Notes: generated from the sequence alone by a model not told the origin. DNA of 64,000 bases from Paenibacillus qinlingensis (GCF_013204845.1 NZ_JABMKY010000033.1:1-64000), one strand, 5' to 3'; shown: positions 51,924 through 60,982, counted from the first letter of the stretch. Numbers and translations: made by a program.

Positions 51924-52587
51924 TTTTATACCCTACGCCTCTCACGCTCTGAATGAGCTCCCGTGCATCGGAAGACTCCAGCTTCTTACGAATTAGTTTG
52001 ATGATTGCGTCGATCGATTTTAAATTTACGTCAGCATCTAAGCCCCATACTTTATCTAAAATAACCTCACGCGTAAGCGTCCGCCCCTTGTTCTGCAACA
52101 GCAGGTCCAAAATCTGAAACTCACGCGGAGATAACTGGATCTCTTGACCGCCCTGCCGAACCATTTGATTCGTCCGCTGTAATTCCAGCTCTCCCATTCG
52201 CACAATGTCATCCTGCAAAGGCGCATAGCTTCTGCGCATCAGGGCCCGCAAACGTGCCAACAGCTCGTCCATTTCAAATGGTTTCACAAGATAATCATCC
52301 GCTCCCGCATCCAGACCTTCGACCCGATCTCGCAGCCCGTCTTTGGCCGTGAGCATAAGAATAGCTCCTCGATATCCAGCCTGGCGCAGCCTAGCGCAAG
52401 TGTCTCGACCATCGCCATCAGGCATCATCCAATCGAGAATGATCACATCATAGCTGGAGGCTGCTGCATAGTCGAAGGCATCGTTCCCCGTTTGCACCCA
52501 ATCGACGCTGCATCCGGTCTTTTTTTTCAACATATACGTCGTAAGCTCGCCTAATTTCACATCATCTTCCGCTAATAAAAGCTTCAT
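51913..52587 (-). CDS. OmpR-type response regulator
   Basis: A 224-residue regulator with receiver acidic pair LAEDDVK, phospho-acceptor Asp in VIILDWMMPDGDG, Lys in YLVKPFEMDEL, and a C-terminal winged helix (LSPREFQILDLLLQNKGRTLTREVILDKVWG, IDAIIKLIRKKL). GGGGGCGG precedes the ATG. A direct repeat TTTCACC-N4-TTTCACC in the divergent promoter region is a likely binding site, suggesting autoregulation. Confidence 0.94.
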   Translation of the reverse strand: MKLLLAEDDVKLGELTTYMLKKKTGCSVDWVQTGNDAFDYAAASSYDVIILDWMMPDGDGRDTCARLRQAGYRGAILMLTAKDGLRDRVEGLDAGADDYLVKPFEMDELLARLRALMRRSYAPLQDDIVRMGELELQRTNQMVRQGGQEIQLSPREFQILDLLLQNKGRTLTREVILDKVWGLDADVNLKSIDAIIKLIRKKLESSDARELIQSVRGVGYKIEA

Positions 52588-52625
52588 CTATCCGCCCCCA
52601 CTTCTCGTTCGCTCTACTACAATTA

Positions 52626-52666
52626 AGTATAATCTATCGCCTTCGGGCTTTCACCGTAATTTCACC
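52626..52666. promoter_or_regulatory. Divergent promoter with OmpR-type direct repeats
   Basis: TTTCACC occurs at 52649-52655 and 52660-52666, an 11-bp period (one helical turn). On the minus strand the repeats (GGTGAAA) overlap the -35 position of a TATACT -10 element (52626-52631), the classical place for an activator such as the adjacent response regulator. Confidence 0.6.
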
Positions 52667-52727
52667 AAGTGGGGTTAACATAGGTCTCATGGAACAACAA
52701 ATCTACGAAAACGAAGGGAAGATCCCC

Positions 52728-53555
52728 ATGAAAACCCAAACGAAAATCATCCTAGCAAGCGCATTATCCGTTGTATTAGCAAGCAGTGGAGCCATTGCTT
52801 TAAGCGCGGGCAGCCAAGTATTCGCTGCAACCGATTCGCCGGCAACGGCAACATCTGCTCCGCAGGATAAGCCAGCAAAGCCGAAGCCAAGACAAGGAGA
52901 AGCTGGCAAGCCAGGTGGCCCTCGCGTTAATGGTCAGAATCCGCCTCCACCTAACCATGATGGTATCGACTGTCCTGAACAAGGGCGAGGAGAAGGCGCA
53001 CCGCCAAACTCCCCTGCCGGCTCTCCCCCAGCAAATGGTGAAACAACCAACGGAGTTACGAATCCTTCTACCTATTCCGTCACGATTTCTGGTGGACTCA
53101 CAACCGACCCTCATGACAAAGGACGACCCGTTGTGCTAATTGCTGCCGCTCTCGGCGTTCCTACTGAAGTGTTCCGAGAAGCTTTTAGCGGAGTGACGCC
53201 ATCTGGGTTAGACAGCCAACCGAGTCATGAGCTCGCGCAACGAAACAAAGCCGCTTTGATGAAGGTACTTGGGCCTTATGGCATCACTAATGAGCGTCTG
53301 GATGAGGTATCTAATTTCTACCGCTACAACGGGAATCGTACAGCAACTTGGCAAAAGACCTCCGCAACCGCAACAGCCATCGTCACTGATGGTGTGGTAA
53401 CTGGCGTTACGATCACGAATCCGGGAGCTGGTTATTCCTCCACACCGACAGTTACCATTACTGGACCTACTGGCACCGTGACAGGCAAAGCCGTGGTGAC
53501 GTATACGCAAGATTTTAAGACGAATGGCAGCATCACCTCGATTACCCTCAATTAA
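52728..53555 (+). CDS. Secreted Pro-rich protein with conserved C-terminal domain of unknown function
   Basis: A 275-residue exported protein. Signal peptide with cleavage after QVFA, then about 85 residues rich in Pro, Gly and Lys (APQDKPAKPKPRQGEAG). Next is a globular region beginning YSVTISGGLTTDPHDKGRPV and containing VPTEVFREAFSGVTP and LDEVSNFYRYNG, followed by a beta-rich module VTGVTITNPGAGYSSTPTVT similar to repeats in surface proteins. I have seen the middle domain as a conserved hypothetical family but know no function. Start 52728, with AAGGGAAG upstream, is preferred. It is divergent from the kinase/regulator pair, which probably controls it. Confidence 0.75.
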   Translation: MKTQTKIILASALSVVLASSGAIALSAGSQVFAATDSPATATSAPQDKPAKPKPRQGEAGKPGGPRVNGQNPPPPNHDGIDCPEQGRGEGAPPNSPAGSPPANGETTNGVTNPSTYSVTISGGLTTDPHDKGRPVVLIAAALGVPTEVFREAFSGVTPSGLDSQPSHELAQRNKAALMKVLGPYGITNERLDEVSNFYRYNGNRTATWQKTSATATAIVTDGVVTGVTITNPGAGYSSTPTVTITGPTGTVTGKAVVTYTQDFKTNGSITSITLN

Positions 53556-53561
53556 ATTCGA

Positions 53562-53600
53562 AGGAGCTTGTCACAGTTCATCTGTGGCGAGCTCTTTTTT
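53562..53600 (+). terminator. Terminator of the Pro-rich protein gene
   Basis: GAGCTTG-CACAG pairs with CTGTG-CGAGCTC followed by six T. Confidence 0.88.
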
Positions 53601-53713
53601 ACGTTAAAAGTTTCCACAACTGGAACCATTCAATCTCCGGACTGCCTTGTTTCCAAATGAAGAATGGTAGTATGATAAGGAGATCCTTAAATTAACCAGA
53701 GGTAAATTAAAAC

Positions 53714-54985
53714 ATGAAGATCAAAGATTGGGACATTAATTTAAAAATCCGCCTCGGCGGAGAAACCGCTTTTAACGTTATCTTTTGGGCATTCTTTCCG
53801 TTCTTATCCATCTATTTCGCCAATTCGTTCGGTAAAGGTTGGACAGGCATTCTTCTCGTCTTGTCGCAGGCGCTTTCCGTATTCGGTAATTTGCTCGGCG
53901 GCTACAGCGCAGATCGCTTCGGGCGCAAACGAATGATGGTGATCGCCGCTTTGGGACAAGCACTCGGCTACGGCGTCTTCGCACTAGGCGCTTCTCCGTG
54001 GTTGGCAATGCCGGTATTAAGCTTCATTGGCTTCAGCTTCGCTAGCTTTTGCGGCTCCTTGTATTGGCCAGCCAGCCAAGCTATGGTAGCGGATGTCGTG
54101 GATGAGGAGCATCGCTCGAGCGTGTTCGCCATCTTCTATACAGCCGCGAATATGGCTGTCGTTGTTGGACCTTTGCTCGGCTCCCTCCTCTACAAGGACA
54201 ACCCGTATATCGTGCTGGCCGCGGCTGCTGTAGTTTGCGTATTACTCGCGCTCATGATGTCACGGCGCTTACACGAAACGCTGCCGAAGCAGCTTGCGGA
54301 TCGACATCGCTCACAAGCTGACACCCCTTGGTACCATGCCATCGCGGTGCAGCTGCGCGACTACAAAATCATTGCCACGGACCGCGTATTCCTGCTGTTC
54401 GTCATCGCTGGCGTGCTGCTTTCGCAGACCTTCATGCAGCTGGATTTGCTTTTTCCCGTCTTCTTGGAAGAAACGATGCCACTCACGACGATCTTCTCCT
54501 ACAATGACTGGGATCTCCAGCTCACGGGTAAGCAACTGTTCGGCTTGATCGTCTCCGAGAATGGTCTATTCGTCGCCATTTTTACCGTCATCGTGACCAA
54601 GTGGATGCTGATGTATCGCGATCGCTATGTGTTCATCGGCGGCTCGCTTTTCTATGCGCTGGGCATGGTGATGTTCTGCCAGATGTCTACCTTCTGGGGA
54701 TTAACCATCGCGATAGCCGTCTTCACGCTTGCCGAGCTCATGTCCGCAGGACCTCAGCAAGCCTTCGTGTCCAGATTGGCGCCGGATCATATCCGCGGCC
54801 AATATTTTGCTGCCTCTAGCTTGCGTTATACGCTCGGGCGCACGATAGCCCCCCTGTCCATCCCGATCAGTTCGTGGATCGGCTTTACCTGGACGTTCAT
54901 CTTGTTGGCGGCACTAGCGGTTCTTTCCGCTGCGATCTACAACATGATGTTTAATCAGTATGATAAGCAGACTGCGCTGCAGTAG
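53714..54985 (+). CDS. Major facilitator multidrug-type transporter
   Basis: A 423-residue MFS protein with about 12 helices. The loop GGYSADRFGRKRMM between helices 2 and 3 is the MFS signature, and ANMAVVVGPLLGSLL resembles motif C of drug exporters. A larger than usual segment between helices 7 and 8 (EETMPLTTIFSYNDWDLQLTGKQ) is seen in the YttB-like group. AGAGGT lies about 10 bases upstream. It is monocistronic with a terminator; substrate unknown. Confidence 0.88.
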   Translation: MKIKDWDINLKIRLGGETAFNVIFWAFFPFLSIYFANSFGKGWTGILLVLSQALSVFGNLLGGYSADRFGRKRMMVIAALGQALGYGVFALGASPWLAMPVLSFIGFSFASFCGSLYWPASQAMVADVVDEEHRSSVFAIFYTAANMAVVVGPLLGSLLYKDNPYIVLAAAAVVCVLLALMMSRRLHETLPKQLADRHRSQADTPWYHAIAVQLRDYKIIATDRVFLLFVIAGVLLSQTFMQLDLLFPVFLEETMPLTTIFSYNDWDLQLTGKQLFGLIVSENGLFVAIFTVIVTKWMLMYRDRYVFIGGSLFYALGMVMFCQMSTFWGLTIAIAVFTLAELMSAGPQQAFVSRLAPDHIRGQYFAASSLRYTLGRTIAPLSIPISSWIGFTWTFILLAALAVLSAAIYNMMFNQYDKQTALQ

Positions 54986-54992
54986 GCGAATG

Positions 54993-55021
54993 AAAAAAAG
55001 CACCCGTAAGGGTGCTTTTTT
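54993..55021. terminator. Terminator of the MFS gene
   Basis: AAAAAAGCACCC-GTAA-GGGTGCTTTTTT, a perfect stem. Confidence 0.93.
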
Positions 55022-55088
55022 CATTATTTGCATGATTACGTTACCTGTTATCGGCGAGTGAGAACTACCTGTTAGGCTTACCTCAGTA

Positions 55089-55277
55089 AATAACTGGAAA
55101 ATATGTAGTTGATTTCGACGATTTCTTCTTCATATTCACTTTAACTGGAAAATATGCAGGTAATTTCGCGATAAATCCGCTTTTCGGCCGGCATGGGATG
55201 ATTTAGATGGAGAAAATCCAGTTATTCATCTAGATTTGCAAGAAAGCCAGAAATTAGATGGAGGAAATCCATCTAAT
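55089..55277. repeat. Family A four-core dispersed element, copy between MFS and nuclease genes
   Basis: Cores lie at 55091-55111, 55142-55162, 55204-55224 and 55255-55275, spaced 51, 62 and 51 bp. It almost fills the gap between two convergent genes and ends 10 bp from the nuclease stop codon. Core 4 is TAGATGG...CCATCTA. Confidence 0.85.
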
Positions 55278-55286
55278 CCAGTCTCA

Positions 55287-56138
55287 CTACTCACATGCTA
55301 CGCCATCCCCGTCCCCATCCAGCTTCGCGCTGTAGCCTGGCTCGCCTTTCTTAATCTTATAAGCACCGGCTGCGTTGGCTTCCTTACAAGAGTTGTACGA
55401 CACGGATGCTTTCGGCTGCGACGTCGTCACGGGTTTCGCAGTTGTCGTTGACTTCGGCGATGCCGTGGCGCCACCCTTCACTACACCCTCATGATACCCA
55501 TCCTCTTGCGCATAATTTTCTACGCTCCAGATGTTCAATGCTTTCTGCTGTGCCTTCTTCTGAATTTCACGGAACTGATCCACATATTTCACGTTCGGCG
55601 GGTAAATATACGCAACTCTGGCATAGCCATTTTCGAGCAGGAGCTCGTTAAACATTTTATCCCCAATGTAAAGGTAACACAGCAATCGGCCATATTTATC
55701 CCGCTCCGACACATCCAATTCCAGCTGAACGTCTTGGCCTGTAAGCATCGTTTTGGCATAGTTGGAGGCATCCAGCGCAAAAGGTTGAACAGGTTTCTCA
55801 GGATCCACACTTTCTGGTGTATCTACAAGAAGCAGGCGGATCGTTTCTTCTTTATCTTTACCGCCGTCAGTAAAAGCAACCTTCATAGTGTCGCCATCAA
55901 CGACCCGAACCACTTTAGCCGGAATACGAGTATCCGTCGCCGACTTGGTTGTTCCCTTGACTGTTGCTTTGTCTGTTGCTTTGACTGTTGCCTTGGCAGA
56001 CGCAGCTGCGGAAGGTGTTGCTTTCTCCACACCCACTTCTGATGAGGAGCAGGCCGTCGCCACGATCATAAGCAGCATCAAGAGGCTTGCACGGACCATT
56101 TGTTTTTTACTATAAAAATTGAGAAGTGCGTTTACCAT
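55287..56138 (-). CDS. Thermonuclease-family lipoprotein with Excalibur domain
   Basis: A 283-residue exported nuclease. Lipobox VATAC at about residue 30 gives membrane anchoring. A Lys/Thr/Ala-rich tether follows, then a staphylococcal-nuclease fold at about 75-205: VVRVVDGDTMKVAF, RLLLVDTPES and DKYGRLLCYLYIGDKMFNELLLENGYARV, with the catalytic Arg and Asp positions present. A Thr/Lys linker leads to an Excalibur calcium-binding motif at the end (SCKEANAAGAYKIKKGEPGY...DGDGDGVACE). It degrades extracellular DNA or RNA at the cell surface with calcium. GGGAGG precedes the ATG by 10 bases. Confidence 0.92.
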   Translation of the reverse strand: MVNALLNFYSKKQMVRASLLMLLMIVATACSSSEVGVEKATPSAAASAKATVKATDKATVKGTTKSATDTRIPAKVVRVVDGDTMKVAFTDGGKDKEETIRLLLVDTPESVDPEKPVQPFALDASNYAKTMLTGQDVQLELDVSERDKYGRLLCYLYIGDKMFNELLLENGYARVAYIYPPNVKYVDQFREIQKKAQQKALNIWSVENYAQEDGYHEGVVKGGATASPKSTTTAKPVTTSQPKASVSYNSCKEANAAGAYKIKKGEPGYSAKLDGDGDGVACE

Positions 56139-56331
56139 TGTGTTGTAACCTCCCTATGATGACTATTCTATTGGTCTACGATCTCGTATGTATTCTTCCT
56201 ATTATATCAGATCTCACAGTACACGCTCTGGTCAATTGAGAAAAACTTCTATCACAGATGTCAAAGCGAGTTAGAAAACTCAAATCATCCGTGAGCATTG
56301 CCATTCCTTGTACGAATAGCATTAGAGACAG

Positions 56332-56359
56332 AAAAAGCACCCCTGCGGGTGCTTTTTTC
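56332..56359. terminator. Terminator of the DUF2334 gene
   Basis: AAAAAGCACCC-CTGC-GGGTGCTTTTTT just beyond the stop codon at 56367. Confidence 0.9.
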
Positions 56360-56366
56360 CACATGA

Positions 56367-58286
56367 CTACGGCGTTCCGCCTCGAAACGAAAGCGCCAAA
56401 TCCAACACATGCTCCGTTTCATTATAGGAGCCAATATCCATCTTCCGATTGCCATCAAAGTCAGCGAGCATAGCCCTTCGTTCCTTACCTTGCGCCCAAG
56501 GGCCAAATTCGTTATCCAGTGGCTGAAAATGGTTCTCTCCCTCGTTCTGGAATACTCGCCAAATGCCCGTCTCGGCGGTGTAGGCAATTAAGTCGCTGCG
56601 TCCGTCGCCATTCGTATCCCCGACTAGCAGCTGGTCGCTATTCCCAAAGGAAACCCCACCTGCCGTCTGCGGTTCAGCGAACATCCCTTGCCCTTGATGA
56701 TACATAATAGATACGCGTCTATCCTTATGCGAGACACACAGGATATCATCGTCGTCTTCCTTGTCTTGCATTTGAGCCGTGAAAATTTCTGCATCCTCGG
56801 GCAGCTTCGTATTTAACTCTGTATACGTCAGTTGCTGATTCTGCAGATTAACTTGCACAAGCCCCTTATCTCCTCTGGCGATTAAGCCCATGCCACGATT
56901 AGATCGGAGCGCGCGAACAGATGAAAGTCCGGGCGGCAACGCACCGATTGCACGGACTGGCAAGAACTGTCGCTTGTCTGCTATGCCGACCCTCACATTT
57001 CCTGTTTCAGTATTATACGCAAGCAGATCCTGCTTACCATCCCCATTCACATCGACAAGCAGGAGTGACTCATTGGGTGTAAATGTTTCTCTCAACCATA
57101 CTTGTGAAGCTTCCTGCTGGCGATTTCTCGGCATATCGTAATTCCCGGGAATAACCAGAATACGATGCATCTGGCGTACAACGACATCCGCATGCCCGCG
57201 GCCTGTGACATCGCCAAGCATGACATTTTGCAGTTTTGTTCTAGGTGGCAGCATCACACGATGCGCTGGGGTGAAAGGAACGATATCATGCAGTGACACC
57301 CAGCGATAGTCCAGCTTTTTGAAGCCAGTAATCAATTTATGCAGGTAGGAGCCGGAATCCCCCTCTTTATATTGATAGACGGGAATACCATCCTTCTCTA
57401 CTGGATTTCCGTCTGCCATCGTAACAGGTTCAAGGTTCGAGAACTCCAAAAACGGATGGAAGTAAAAAGAGGCTAACCCATCATCTTTCGCCGCCTTCTC
57501 CAACATCTGGTCGACCGATTTGGCATCGCTAATATAACGATAAGGTGCAGGGATATAGACGGATCCCAAACTATCTTGTCCATACGTATTGATCGTGTCA
57601 TAGGTATTCATATCATCACGAGCGTTTTTGGCGTAGAGATCCGGTTGATACATAAGGCCGACGAAGGATCGGAACACGGCTTGTTGCTCGTGGGTATCTT
57701 TATAGTGGGGAGACTCCCAGAACGCGGGATGTAAATCCGCTCCAGCAAAGGCGGCCAAGCTTTCTTTCATTCGTTCTGCCGCGTAAGAGAGCTCTTGCGT
57801 TTCTGGTGCGTCTTTAATGTTAAATTCTGAGCCAATTCCTGAATTTTGCTCGCCATCTGAGCGATACGTCTCGCCATATTGGTGGCGGTACCCATGCATG
57901 CCTAATACGCCGCCTTGATGCTCTGCCTGTTGGAGAAGCTTAATGAATGCGCTTACCACTTCGTCTGGATTTGGATCGTCGATCCCTTTTTCCTTCCAGA
58001 CACCGTCATCTTGCAAGCTCATCCTTCTTGGAATCACAGCGACATGAAAAGGCACATGCTCAGACTCAATATAGGTCATGACGGCCCGTAACTTCCCTAG
58101 GCCTTCAAGCGTGTTGTAATCACCGCCAAGTCCGACATCTTCCAGTCGGATCATGACATGACGTTTCCCCGCATTCGGAGCGTCATTCTTCTCTGTATTC
58201 GTAGGGATATAAGCGGCAAGCCCAATGGCTGCAAGAATACCCCCGACGATCCCTATTCCGATTTGCTGCCACAATTTACGTTTCAC
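56367..58286 (-). CDS. Exported DUF2334 deacetylase-like protein with FG-GAP/VCBS-like repeats
   Basis: A 639-residue protein. One N-terminal helix (about 8-26) acts as signal anchor. About 45-345 is a DUF2334 polysaccharide-deacetylase-like barrel: HVMIRLEDVG, FHVAVIPRR, GVLGMHGYRHQYG and FYFHPFLE give the metal-type residues. About 360-639 contains FG-GAP-like blades with calcium-type motifs (VDVNGDGKQDLLAY, GDTNGDGRSDLIAY, ADFDGNRKMDIGSY). The combination suggests a surface or secreted polysaccharide-modifying enzyme. The start is GTG 58286, with GGGGGAG 9 bases upstream; the frame reaches a TTG at 58304. Confidence 0.85.
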   Translation of the reverse strand: MKRKLWQQIGIGIVGGILAAIGLAAYIPTNTEKNDAPNAGKRHVMIRLEDVGLGGDYNTLEGLGKLRAVMTYIESEHVPFHVAVIPRRMSLQDDGVWKEKGIDDPNPDEVVSAFIKLLQQAEHQGGVLGMHGYRHQYGETYRSDGEQNSGIGSEFNIKDAPETQELSYAAERMKESLAAFAGADLHPAFWESPHYKDTHEQQAVFRSFVGLMYQPDLYAKNARDDMNTYDTINTYGQDSLGSVYIPAPYRYISDAKSVDQMLEKAAKDDGLASFYFHPFLEFSNLEPVTMADGNPVEKDGIPVYQYKEGDSGSYLHKLITGFKKLDYRWVSLHDIVPFTPAHRVMLPPRTKLQNVMLGDVTGRGHADVVVRQMHRILVIPGNYDMPRNRQQEASQVWLRETFTPNESLLLVDVNGDGKQDLLAYNTETGNVRVGIADKRQFLPVRAIGALPPGLSSVRALRSNRGMGLIARGDKGLVQVNLQNQQLTYTELNTKLPEDAEIFTAQMQDKEDDDDILCVSHKDRRVSIMYHQGQGMFAEPQTAGGVSFGNSDQLLVGDTNGDGRSDLIAYTAETGIWRVFQNEGENHFQPLDNEFGPWAQGKERRAMLADFDGNRKMDIGSYNETEHVLDLALSFRGGTP

Positions 58287-58481
58287 GCTAGCCTGCTCCC
58301 CCAATATGTAAAACGTAGATTATATCTATGATTTCGACATTTTTCTCCTAAATTATATATGAATCTATGACTTCTTACTATAAGAGTTTGAACAGAGGTC
58401 AAAATAAAATAAAGCGAGGCCCAGCGCTATTAAAATCGCCTCAATTTGCATGATCAGGGCCCAATTACTGCCCCGGAACAC

Positions 58482-58668
58482 TTTAGTCCGAAATTGCCGA
58501 ACTAATCTCTCTATTCACCTCGTTACATCTCAATTAGTCCTAAATAACCTCACTAAATCGACCTCAACAACGCTCACGCAGAGAAAATGGGTAATTAGTT
58601 CGGCTGAATCGGACTATTGGCCTTTTTTTCAAGTAATTCTCGTTTTAGTTCGGTGAAATCGGACTAAC
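58482..58668. repeat. Family C four-core dispersed element (TAGTCCG/TAGTTCGG arms)
   Basis: Four 21-bp cores lie at 58484-58504, 58535-58555, 58596-58616 and 58646-58666, spaced 51, 61 and 50 bp. Arms are of TAGTCCG or TAGTTCGG type with complementary right arms (CGAACTA, CGGACTA); core 2 is degenerate. The layout equals family A although the sequence differs. It lies between two divergently transcribed genes. Confidence 0.8.
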
Positions 58669-58833
58669 TCCTCTTACTCGTTGTTGCCACTCTGGAACCT
58701 GGCTCACTTGTTTCATTTTATGAGAGTTGGGTAAGAATAGAAGTAAATACAATCTCTTTACTTTCAGCTAATACTGCAATGACATACGGCACGTATGATG
58801 AAGATATCTTAAATGTGACGGAGGCCTCCGACT

Positions 58834-59046
58834 ATGACAGCCAAAATAGGTTTCGTACTTTTCTGTATATTGTCCCTATCTGTTTTAGGTGTTGCTGCCA
58901 AAGAAAATCAGCCAGAAACGATCACGGATCTACGTACAGACAAACACATTGTTGGTCCGTACTCGCCAGCTCTATATGACTCCACGGAACAATTCGAGTA
59001 TGAATTTGAGTGGCAAAACGGGAAGATTATTGCGAATCCACAGTAA
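58834..59046 (+). CDS. Small secreted protein
   Basis: A 70-residue protein with a signal peptide (about 1-22, MTAKIGFVLFCILSLSVLGV) and a short acidic mature part (ITDLRTDKHIVGPYSPALYD, FEYEFEWQNGKIIANPQ). GGAGG lies 9 bases before the ATG, and a strong terminator follows, so it looks like a real gene. No family recognised. An alternative overlapping frame at 58779-58979 lacks a ribosome site. Confidence 0.6.
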   Translation: MTAKIGFVLFCILSLSVLGVAAKENQPETITDLRTDKHIVGPYSPALYDSTEQFEYEFEWQNGKIIANPQ

Positions 59047-59093
59047 GCGAACTTTACCTACATAGACGTTAACTTGACCAGTTAACCCACAAT

Positions 59094-59123
59094 AAACCCC
59101 CGACTCTTGCAGTCGGGGGTTCT
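59094..59123. terminator. Bidirectional terminator
   Basis: AACCCCCGACT and AGTCGGGGGTT with a 5-base loop, between convergent genes. Confidence 0.88.
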
Positions 59124-59124
59124 A

Positions 59125-60537
59125 CTAATTGAACTTCATTTTATCCAACTCATCGCTAAAAGCGGATCTATTCGGATACTTCAACCGGAAATGTTGAACT
59201 AACTTCTCCGCCCGATCAACACCATTCGCTTTCATCATGTGACGGATGAGTTGACACACTTTCTGATACTGCTTTCGCTTCGTTGCATCAGATGCTTCTT
59301 GCGTGATGAAGGTCACAAACAAATCATAAACTTCTTCTGCATACTCAGCTATTAGAAATGGATAATATTCAACCACATAGCTGTTATTCTTTTGGACATA
59401 CTGAAACAGTCTCTGTATCTCCTTCTCTTCTGTAAGCAAACGCCTGTATAAGGCATCTGTTTGCCAACCTCGACTTTGTTCAAGTTCATTCAAGATCCTC
59501 TCTTTTACAGCCTGCCAGTCATCATTGCAATATAACTCTTTTAAGATCAAGTAAAAGGAATACTCTCCTTGTGATACAAATTCCTCCGCAAGCTCTATTT
59601 GCTTCTCAACTTGCTGCGTACATTTGTAAATTTCGAATCGACACTTTTTCCACCTATTAACCAGTCCTGGGTAACCCTTACTCGCATCCTTAAGTTCCCC
59701 TTCCTCAGCTAACTGCAACGCTCTATGGAACTGGCTTTGTTCCATTGCATCATCAATGGCCAACTTACGAAAATCAGAAAAATCCAGATGGTTGTTTAAG
59801 AATGTCGCTGACTCTTCTGGACTATCCAACTTCTGAATCACCTTGTACTGGAGCAACGCGACTTGTTCAGCAACAAACGAACTATAGGAGGAACTGGTTT
59901 CCTCCTTCACTAATTTAGCTAGTTGCTGTTCCCACTGTGCCCTCTCTTTTTCATTCGTTATCAGCAGCATGCCGTCTTCCAGAACTGATAATTGCCACTC
60001 GCTCCATCCTTCGAGGTTTGAATGCGCTGACTCCTTTAAAAGAAGCTGAAAAAGGTCCAACCTGTCCTTGCTGGACATGCTTTCGATATCACTCGTTACT
60101 TGATTAATGAATCTTAGACACTGTTGAATCATACCGCCTACGATGCCATCAGAATCATCACAGGATTGAAGTAAATCCCCCATTTCATGCAGAATGCAAA
60201 AGTTTATTTTGACAGCGGGCATGTGCTGCCCTCTTTCCAATACTTCTTCGGCTTTGACCATGACCATTTCTGCTCCAACTACAGCCTTTGACACACTTCG
60301 ATACGCGACAAAACCATATCGGTCTGCGTTTTGTTTAATATGGGTTCGAATCATTTTTTTATAGGAAGTTAATGCCTCACTACTGCTGGAATCTTGAAAT
60401 TTAAGCGTAAGCAATTGCTCCACTTCCTTGATTTCCTCCGAGAAGTGGACAAGTAACGCAACTAGTTCCTCTTTATTAAGTTCAGACAGTTGATCAGCCA
60501 AGATTATTTTGGCATTCTCGCTATTTTTCACCTTCAT
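59125..60537 (-). CDS. Helical repeat protein, possibly related to SWIM-zinc-finger protein C-termini
   Basis: A 470-residue all-helical protein without membrane segments or Cys clusters. The start (LSELNKEELVALLVHFSEEIKEVEQLL) and the end (KLVQHFRLKYPNRSAFSDELDKMKF) resemble the helical region that follows SWIM zinc fingers in other bacterial proteins, but no SWIM motif (CxCx...CxH) is present. Function unknown. No strong ribosome site precedes the ATG at 60537. It is encoded downstream of the HxlR gene on the same strand (49-bp gap), so they could be co-transcribed. Confidence 0.6.
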   Translation of the reverse strand: MKVKNSENAKIILADQLSELNKEELVALLVHFSEEIKEVEQLLTLKFQDSSSSEALTSYKKMIRTHIKQNADRYGFVAYRSVSKAVVGAEMVMVKAEEVLERGQHMPAVKINFCILHEMGDLLQSCDDSDGIVGGMIQQCLRFINQVTSDIESMSSKDRLDLFQLLLKESAHSNLEGWSEWQLSVLEDGMLLITNEKERAQWEQQLAKLVKEETSSSYSSFVAEQVALLQYKVIQKLDSPEESATFLNNHLDFSDFRKLAIDDAMEQSQFHRALQLAEEGELKDASKGYPGLVNRWKKCRFEIYKCTQQVEKQIELAEEFVSQGEYSFYLILKELYCNDDWQAVKERILNELEQSRGWQTDALYRRLLTEEKEIQRLFQYVQKNNSYVVEYYPFLIAEYAEEVYDLFVTFITQEASDATKRKQYQKVCQLIRHMMKANGVDRAEKLVQHFRLKYPNRSAFSDELDKMKFN

Positions 60538-60586
60538 TCGTAATCACTGCTTTCTTTGAAAATAGGTATCCTGCTATTCGCGGCCT

Positions 60587-60946
60587 TCACTCACCACTCT
60601 GCTTGCTCATCGTCCCGTACTTCTTCCCCCACTCCCCCATGCTCTCGAGGATCGGTATAAAGCTTCGTCCTGCTTCTGTCAGTGAGTATTCTACCTTCGG
60701 AGGAACCTCCTGATAGACTTTTCGATGCACCATATCATCCTTTTCTAGCTCTCTCAACTGCGACGTTAATATACCTTTGGATACCCCTGGCACCAGTCGT
60801 TGCAGCTCACCGAATCTTCTCGTTTCCTTTAAATGCCATAGAATAAGGATTTTCCACTTCCCAGCAATGACATTTTGGGTATCAGTAATGGGGCAAACTT
60901 CGATTTGTTCCGCTGGAATTTCCCCCTGAAATGTTGTCCGAGACAT
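60587..60946 (-). CDS. HxlR-family transcriptional regulator
   Basis: A 119-residue winged-helix protein. VCPITDTQNVIAGKWKILILWHLKETRRFGELQRLVPGVSKGILTSQLRELEKDDMV is the HxlR domain, with a Cys near the N-terminus as in the YodB/QorR thiol sensors. It is divergent from a QorB-like reductase, the same arrangement as ytfH/qorB in E. coli and related quinone- or aldehyde-sensing pairs. It probably represses qorB until its Cys is modified by quinone or a related electrophile (inference). Confidence 0.9.
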   Translation of the reverse strand: MSRTTFQGEIPAEQIEVCPITDTQNVIAGKWKILILWHLKETRRFGELQRLVPGVSKGILTSQLRELEKDDMVHRKVYQEVPPKVEYSLTEAGRSFIPILESMGEWGKKYGTMSKQSGE

Positions 60947-60982
60947 GCGCGATCCCGTTCCTTCCTTGATGGTTCTATTTTT

